The notes beneath the pieces were generated by a model. It made no database searches, had not been told where the DNA came from, and saw only the letters and a list, made by a program, of their open reading frames with translations. Shown here in pieces: positions 57,829-64,000 of a DNA stretch of 64,000 nucleotides. How positions within the stretch are numbered: the first letter of the stretch is position 1; every line of letters begins with the position of its first letter. The stretch is from Eustoma russellianum (taxonomy: Eukaryota > Streptophyta > Magnoliopsida > Gentianales > Gentianaceae), in contig AP025062.1 in the NCBI GenBank assembly GCA_036186865.1, positions 32,284,753-32,348,752 of the forward strand, in the 5' to 3' direction. The position numbers and the translations under genes are program-made.

Positions 57829-60572
57829 TGTTGGACCGTGCACCTGCAATAAACACCACTAGAGGGGGGGTGAATAGTGGTTAGCGGAAATTACACTACA
57901 ACCCTTTGTTAAAATCCTCTTTGAAAACAGAATCTGAGACCACCTCAGATTCAGAACCCGTTTTTTAAAAATTGACAAATAATTGTACACAACTCCAAAA
58001 ATTATGAAACTTTCCATAATTTAACTTCAATGAGTTAACAAGACTCTGTCCAAAAATCAGACAAAAATAAGATCGTTTGGCCCTTAAAACAAATAAAAAG
58101 ATTCAGATGGTCAATCTGGACAGAATTGGACAGAATGTTGCTGATTTTGCAAAACGTGTTTCTCTTTGAATACTCAACCAAAAAGGTTGATTTTTATATG
58201 AAAACACTATTTAGGATGTGTATATGAAGTTTCCAAAATGCCCTGACCTTAAAAGATTCTTGAAAAATACAGAATTTAAGTTTTCTCAAAACTGGTCAGA
58301 TTGCAGCCAGATTGGAGCAGTTATCTTGCAAAGACTGAAAGTCTAACTTTCCCTTGCTCAAATCAAGTGATTCTTGTTGCAAATGAAAGCTAAAAGTCTG
58401 AAGTATAACTCTACCAAAAATCATGAATTTTTCAAATGTTTAGCTAGTTTTTCAGATTGTGAGAAGTTGTGTGAAAACTGCAGTCAAAACGGGCTGGAAA
58501 CAGAAATAAAGAAACAAGAGAAGAACACCGAGGATTTATCCTGGTTCAGTCAATGTGACCTACTCCAGACCCAAGGAACACCTTTCCTTGGATTTCACTA
58601 TGAAATGAACACCTTACAACAAGAGCCAAGCTTGATCCTTGGGTTATACACCAACCCTACTCAAGACTTGGATAATCACCTTCTAAGCAACACTTAGTTG
58701 CAACTCCGCTAACACCTATTGATGTAGCCTTATAAAGATGGCTAATCAATCTTACAAATGAAGCTTAAGAGGCTTATAGCTCACCACAATACAACAAGAA
58801 CACCTTTGCTACAATGAATAAAACAATAACAACAAGAAGATGAAGATGAAAGCCAGACAATTCAACAAATACTTGTGAGCTTCAAGTGTGTTTCATCTTC
58901 TTCACCAATGCCTCTAATTATAGTGTGATTTGAGCCTTGAAGATAAGAATGCACATGTGTCACCATCTTCATCATCAATTCCAAATGTCTTCTCATCATT
59001 GGTTGGCCTTGTACACTTTCCAAAATAAAACAACATAACTGGTCCACCTTGGCATCACCTTGTTGGCCGAAAATTCCACTTGGAATTGTCTTGAATTATC
59101 CTTAGCAAGAATAGATAATGTGGAGAAGATAATTGCACCAAAATAACCTCAACTCCTTGCTTGAGAATAGACATGTGTGATTTAAAGAATTCAAAGTCAA
59201 AAATTCAGCCTTTTTAACTTTGTAGCCGTTGGCTACACCCTTTTTCTTTCAAAAATAAATTTTGATTTTCTTTAATGAAATAAGAAAGGATAATACCACC
59301 AAATTATCTCCAACTTCAAGCACCATAATAGGGAATGTGAGAGCTCCATTTGACTTCCAAAAATCTGCTGAAAATTCACCAAGAAGACCATATAGCCATT
59401 GGCTATATTTTTGAAAAAGTCCAAGTTGGGAATTTTGCCAACTAGCTCCTTTTTGGTTTGTCCACTTGTCACCAACTCATAAAATGAATACAACATCATG
59501 TCCACCTGATTAATCACGTTTTTGGACATACAAATATGTGTAGCAACTCACATTTTTGAAGAATAAATAAATAGATAACAATTGACAAGATTATGTCAAC
59601 GTGTAACACCGAAATTCCCCAATATTTCTTCTTATATGTTGAGATCATTTCCACACCTTTGACACCTTTAATATCTCTGAATAATGATGATAAATGTTCT
59701 CTTATAACATATATATAAGAGAGTCTTCAAGAAAAAATAGAATGTGACATCTCAAATCGTCACATATCGAGCTATAGCCAATAATATCATCGGTTGAGAG
59801 AATAAGATATAAGACCACCGTATTATCTTCAAAATAATAATAACACAGCTCCAGAATGAAGATAATAATATGCTCAAGAGATTCCTTGAGTGAAAATACC
59901 AAAAATACCCTCAGGGGTGTGAAATGACCAAAATACCCCCGGTGTGAGAAAACTCCAGAAATGACCCCGATGGTCAGCAATAATCACAATTCCACTTTTT
60001 TCATGATAAATAGGATGAGAATACATCCTTGAAACATTTTCATCATGTGATGTTCCTACAAAACTCAAAATACCAATTTTGCCCTTTTTGGTAAGTTGTA
60101 GAAACTTCCAAGGCACGTTAGTCACAAGACAATAATAATCACCAAAGTCACATAAGATTCACATAATGAGCATGTATAAATCATATACAAATGAAAACAA
60201 CTATTTTATCACATTTTAGAAAATTATTTCTAAAAACCATAGACATCGATCGATCGAAGTGCCTCACCTTCAGAGATCGATGTCTCACAGAACCACATCG
60301 ATCGATCGACGTGAGGGGATGACGTACGTCGATCAATCCATGTGAGAGATCGATGTCTTACTGAAATTTTGGTTCTTCTCAGTTCAACATGGATCGATCC
60401 ACATGAGAGGCTGACGTACGTCGATCGATCCATGTGTCTCTGAATGAGAGACCCACGCCATTTTTCTTCACTTTTTCAACCTTTAACCCTTTATAACACC
60501 ATATGTGACATTTCTTAGTATTCACCACTTAAAATCATGACTTTGAAAATTATCCAAACATATTTCTCAACA
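57829..60572 (-). repeat. Element F 3' LTR (2744 bp)
   Basis: From TGTTGGACC (left) to TTCTCAACA (right); the termini form a perfect TGTTG/CAACA pair. The TATA region at 58915-58924 has lost one base (TATAATTAG). A dense cluster of GATCGATC-type palindromes lies at 60244-60440, including GACGTACGTC twice. Non-coding. Confidence 0.92.
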
Positions 60573-60830
60573 TTCTCCCCTTTTGGATGATTTTCAAAAT
60601 AACCTACATGATTTTAATGTCACAAATTATAACCAAAAATTTATAACCAAATATTTTAAACTTTTAAATAGTATGCTGCTCTCCCTCAACTCATACTCGG
60701 CCCCCTTAACCTATGCTCCAAATGTTATACCAATTAAACTTAGCATATGATGACTTACCAACTAAAATCCATGACTTACCAACTAAAATAATGTTCTTAT
60801 TCTATCTATCTCCCCCTTTATTTTGCAAAT
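60573..60830 (-). other. Polypurine tracts, element F
   Basis: CCAAAAGGGGAGAA abuts the LTR; further tracts lie near 60700 and 60813. No coding. Confidence 0.7.
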
Positions 60831-61974
60831 CATGCAAAAGATACATCATACCTAACTTGGCTCGTAAGTTTTTAAAAGTGGCTTGATCAAGGGGTTTGGT
60901 GAAGATGTCAGCGATTTGGTGATCAGTTCTTATATGGTTTATCACTATATCCTCATTTTGAACATGATCGCGAAGAAAGTGGTATCGCACCTCAATGTGT
61001 TTGGCCTTAGAATGAAGCACTGGATTCCGTGAAAGATTGATTGCACTTGTGCTATCGTAGAAAATTGGAATCTTTTTCATTTTAATGCCAAAATCACTAA
61101 GTTGCTGTTTAAGCCAAAGTATTTGGGTAGTACATAAACTCAAAGCAATATACTCGGCTTCAGTGGTAGAAAGAGCTACACTAGCTTGCTTTTTAGAAAA
61201 CCAAGAATTCAAATTGGTTCCTATGAATTGACAAGTACCGCTAGTGGATTTTCTATCTAACTTGCAACCACAATAATCAGCATCACTATATGCATGTAAT
61301 TCTAACTTAGCGTTTCTATCATACCACAGTCCTAAGTGAGGTGTATGCTTAAGATATCTAAAGATCTTTTTCACTGCATTGTAATGTGATACCTTAGGAC
61401 AAGATTAAAACCTAGCACACATACACACACTAAACATAATATCAGGTCTTGATGCAGTTAAGTATAACAATGAGCCAATCATAGACCTATAAAATGTGTC
61501 ATCAAAAGGTTTACCATTTTCATCCTTATCAAGTTTGGTACTAACACTCATAGGAGTAGTTGTAGGTTTCAACTCTTCAAAGCCAAACTTCTTGATCATA
61601 TCATTGACATAATTAAGTTGGCTAATGTGAATTCTTTGAGGGGTTTGTTTGATTTGAAGGCCTAAGAAGTAGTTCAATTCTCCTACCATTGACATTTCAA
61701 ACTCTGACTTCATACATTCTTCGAAGTCTTTTACTAAAGTAGGGTTGGTTGAACCAAAGATTATATCATCTACATAGATTTGAACTATTAACAAATCATT
61801 ATATTTTCTTCTTAGGAATAATGTGTTGTCGATGGTTCCCCTTTGATAATTATTTGTAATAAGAAAGTTTGCAAATCTATCATACCAAGCTCTTGGAGCT
61901 TGTTTCAAACCATATAAAGCTTTCTTAAGCTTGTACACATGGTTAGAATTCTTTGGATCTTCGAATCCAGGGGT
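60802..61974 (-). pseudogene. pol: Copia reverse transcriptase 3' part and RNase H (element F)
   Basis: RT from MYKLKKALYGLKQAPRAWYDR through the catalytic IQIYVDDIIFGST to SVCMCARF, then a TAA near 61404 where B has Arg, then RNase H with SDADYCGCK, STSGTCQFIG and TTEAEYI. It ends LRAKLGMMYLLHDLQNKGGDR with a C-terminus unlike B because of a base change near 60850. A frameshift near 61970 separates it from the first half of RT. Confidence 0.9.
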
Positions 61975-63812
61975 TGTTTGACAAACACCTCTTCTTGGAT
62001 GTATCCATTCAAGAAATCACTCTTGATATCCATTTGGAAGATTTTAATGTTACTTAGACTTGCAATCGCAAGTAACAACCTGATTGCTTCTAGTTGTGCA
62101 ACGGGTGCAAAGGTTTCCTCATAATCTATTCCTTCTTGTTGATTATAACCTTGTGCGACTAGCCTAGCCTTATTCCTTGTAATGTTTCCTTGTTCGTCCA
62201 TCTTATTCCTAAACACCCATTTCGTTCCTATTATTGACTTGTTTTCGGGTTTAGGTACTAAGTCCCACACATTGTTCCTTGTGAATTGATTTAATTCCTT
62301 ATGCATAGCATCTATCCATGATATGTCACCTAAGGCTTCCTTTACATTCTTAGGTTCTATGTGTGAGACTAAGCCATGTCCTTCAGGTTGACTTATGTTT
62401 CTACGTGTTCTAACCCTAACACTTGGATCCCCAATGATTAGTTTTCTAGAGTGCCACCAATTCCTAGATTGACTAGGTTCACCCTCATCTTGTTCAAATG
62501 TGTCATTAGTGTGAACATTATCATATGTAATTGGATCATTAGTTACATTATCTTCCAACTGCAAAGTCTCTTCATTTATTTCATCTAAAGGTTCATGCAT
62601 TTCTTGTTCAGGGGGAGTTGGTTCTAGATGATCAAGTACAGGCTCAAGTAACACATCATCATCAAACATATTTTCAACATTAGTTTCTTGTTTATGTTGA
62701 TTTTTATCACTAACTTCAAAGCATGCATTTTCATTGAATTTCACATGTATGGATTCAATTATCTTTCTAGATGTAGGATTATAACACCTATATGCTCTTG
62801 AGTTAGTTGAATACCCAACAAATATGCATTCAATAGACTTTTGTTCAAATTTATCTAGATTATCCTTAGTGTTCAACACAAAACATTTACATCCAAATAC
62901 TTTAAGATAATCTATCTTAGGTTGCCTATTGTTTAGCAATTCATAAGGCGTTTTATTTAATTTCTTTCTAATAGTAAGCCTATTTATAATATAGCATGCA
63001 CAACTAACAGCTTCAGCCCATAAATATTTAGGTAATTTATTTTCACAAAGCATTGTCCTAGCAACTTCTTGAATCGTTCTATTTTTACGTTCAACAACTC
63101 CATTCAGTTGTGGTGTTCTAGGTTGTGAGAATTCATATTTTATTTCATATAGTTCACAAAATTTGATTACATCTTTGTTTTTAAATTCTCCACCCCTATC
63201 ACTTCTAATCCTTTTAACATTTTCTTCGTAAATGTTTTCAAGTTGCTTGATAAGAGTTTCGATTGCTAATGGAGCACCGTCTTTGTGTGTTAAGAACAAT
63301 GTCCGTGTGTAGCGTGAGTAATCATCTACTATGACATACACATAGTAGTTTCCACTTAGACTTCTTGTCCTACTTGGACCAAATAAGGCTAAGTGAAGCA
63401 ATTCTAGTACATGACTAGTACTCACTTCATGTTTCGGTTTTAAGGTTTCTTTAATGTGTTTTCCCTTAATACATGTTTCACACATTTGAAAATTGTCTAA
63501 GTCTAACTTAGGCATTCCTCTAATAAAATTCTTCTTAGACAATTTCTTAATAGTTGAAATTCCTATATGGCCTAATCTTCTATGCCATAAATTTACATCT
63601 AAGTCATGTGATATTAGACACTTAACCTTAGCATCTAACATGTTATCTAAGGTAAGAGTATAAATATTACCATCTTTATTTCCTTTTAAAACCGTTTCTC
63701 CTTTTTCATTTATTATATCACAAGAATTGGGAAGAAAGGAGATATTATAACCACAATCTATAAGTTGAGAAATACTAAGTAAATTATAAGATAGATTGCT
63801 TACTAAAAACAC
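61905..63812 (-). pseudogene. pol: Copia integrase and RT 5' part (element F)
   Basis: A 635-codon open stretch: end of protease, GAG-pre-integrase (NLWHRRLGHIG ... CETCIKGK), integrase core, an acidic linker (PPEQEMHEPLDEI) and the RT start (FAPVAQLEAIR, KSDFLNGYIQEE). In the integrase, the first catalytic Asp is Ala (LLHLALFGPS; elements B and 3 have Asp there), while Asp of IRSDRGGEF and Glu of NGVVERKNR remain. The integrase would be inactive. The RT motif KSDFLNG also differs from the usual KSAFLNG. Confidence 0.9.
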
Positions 63813-64000
63813 ATTTCGTATTTGAAATGTGTTAGGGTCCCCAATTGTTCCTTTTCCGACAACTTGTCCTTTGTTGTTTCACCGAATGTTACTTTTCCTC
63901 CATTCTTGATATGTTCTAATTCGATGAATAGTTTGGGGTTCCCCGTCATATGCCTCGAACATCCACTATCTAAAAACCATTTGGTTTTTAGATTCTTTGA
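63813..64000 (-). pseudogene. pol: Copia protease, partial (element F)
   Basis: On the - strand KESKNLKTKWFLDSGCSRHM, then EELEHIKNGGKVTFGE; one base is missing in the TTGTTG repeat near 63875 relative to B, which shifts the frame before the integrase. It runs off the window edge. Confidence 0.85.

Larger units (their letters stand above)
57829..64000 (-). mobile_element. Element F: family-B Sirevirus, continues past right edge
   Basis: Complete 3' LTR, polypurine tracts, RNase H, RT, integrase and the protease end on the - strand. Gag, primer site and 5' LTR lie outside the window. Inserted in the chromodomain of element E. It differs from B throughout, so it is an independent copy and not part of the B duplication. 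Confidence 0.92.

Overview
This window is intergenic DNA from a flowering plant and consists entirely of nested LTR retrotransposons. I see no host gene, no tRNA or rRNA gene, no CRISPR array and no bacterial-type operon. The plant origin rests on the families present: Sirevirus-lineage Ty1/copia elements (plant-specific; Gag with a CCHC knuckle followed by a long coiled coil, initiator-Met tRNA primer site, several GGGGGAG tracts before the 3' LTR, palindrome-rich 3 kb LTRs), a CRM-like Ty3/gypsy element and a Tekay/Del-like chromovirus. The species cannot be told from this sequence.

Layout. The oldest layer is a decayed + strand chromovirus (element E), now in two pieces, 7734-12276 and 57151-57828. 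Its 5' LTR is cut at 7733 by a + strand gag-only Sirevirus (element 1, 1-7733, left end outside the window). Its integrase is split by a 44.9 kb insert, 12277-57145, with 5-bp target duplication AGACG: a - strand Sirevirus of a second family (element B). Its chromodomain is cut at 57829 by another - strand element of the B family (element F, running off the right edge).

Inside B sit three more insertions, each with a perfect 5-bp target duplication. Element 3 (13011-24645, -, TACTC) is a family-A Sirevirus with gag and pol, inside the B 3' LTR. Element G (29982-38714, -, GAATG) is a CRM-like gypsy at the B gag/protease junction. Element 4 (47043-55747, +, GATAA) is a gag-only family-A Sirevirus inside the B 5' LTR. 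Three of these sites have an unoccupied copy elsewhere in the window, which confirms the boundaries.

Coding state. Two reading frames are essentially intact: the 636-codon gag of element 4, whose two LTRs differ by one base in a T run, and the long gag-pol of element G, which has one premature stop near its end. All other gag and pol regions carry stops, frameshifts or lost catalytic or zinc residues. Any current activity would have to come from elements 4 and G, with element 4 needing pol enzymes in trans.

The most interesting points are: (i) a gag-only Sirevirus lineage that shares one ancestral pol deletion and has moved at least twice, once very recently; (ii) palindrome arrays in family-A LTRs spaced at about 157-173 bp; (iii) two scars that look like break repair by copying from another part of the same element (in B and in element 3); and (iv) a CRM-like polyprotein that reads through the polypurine tract into its own 3' LTR.
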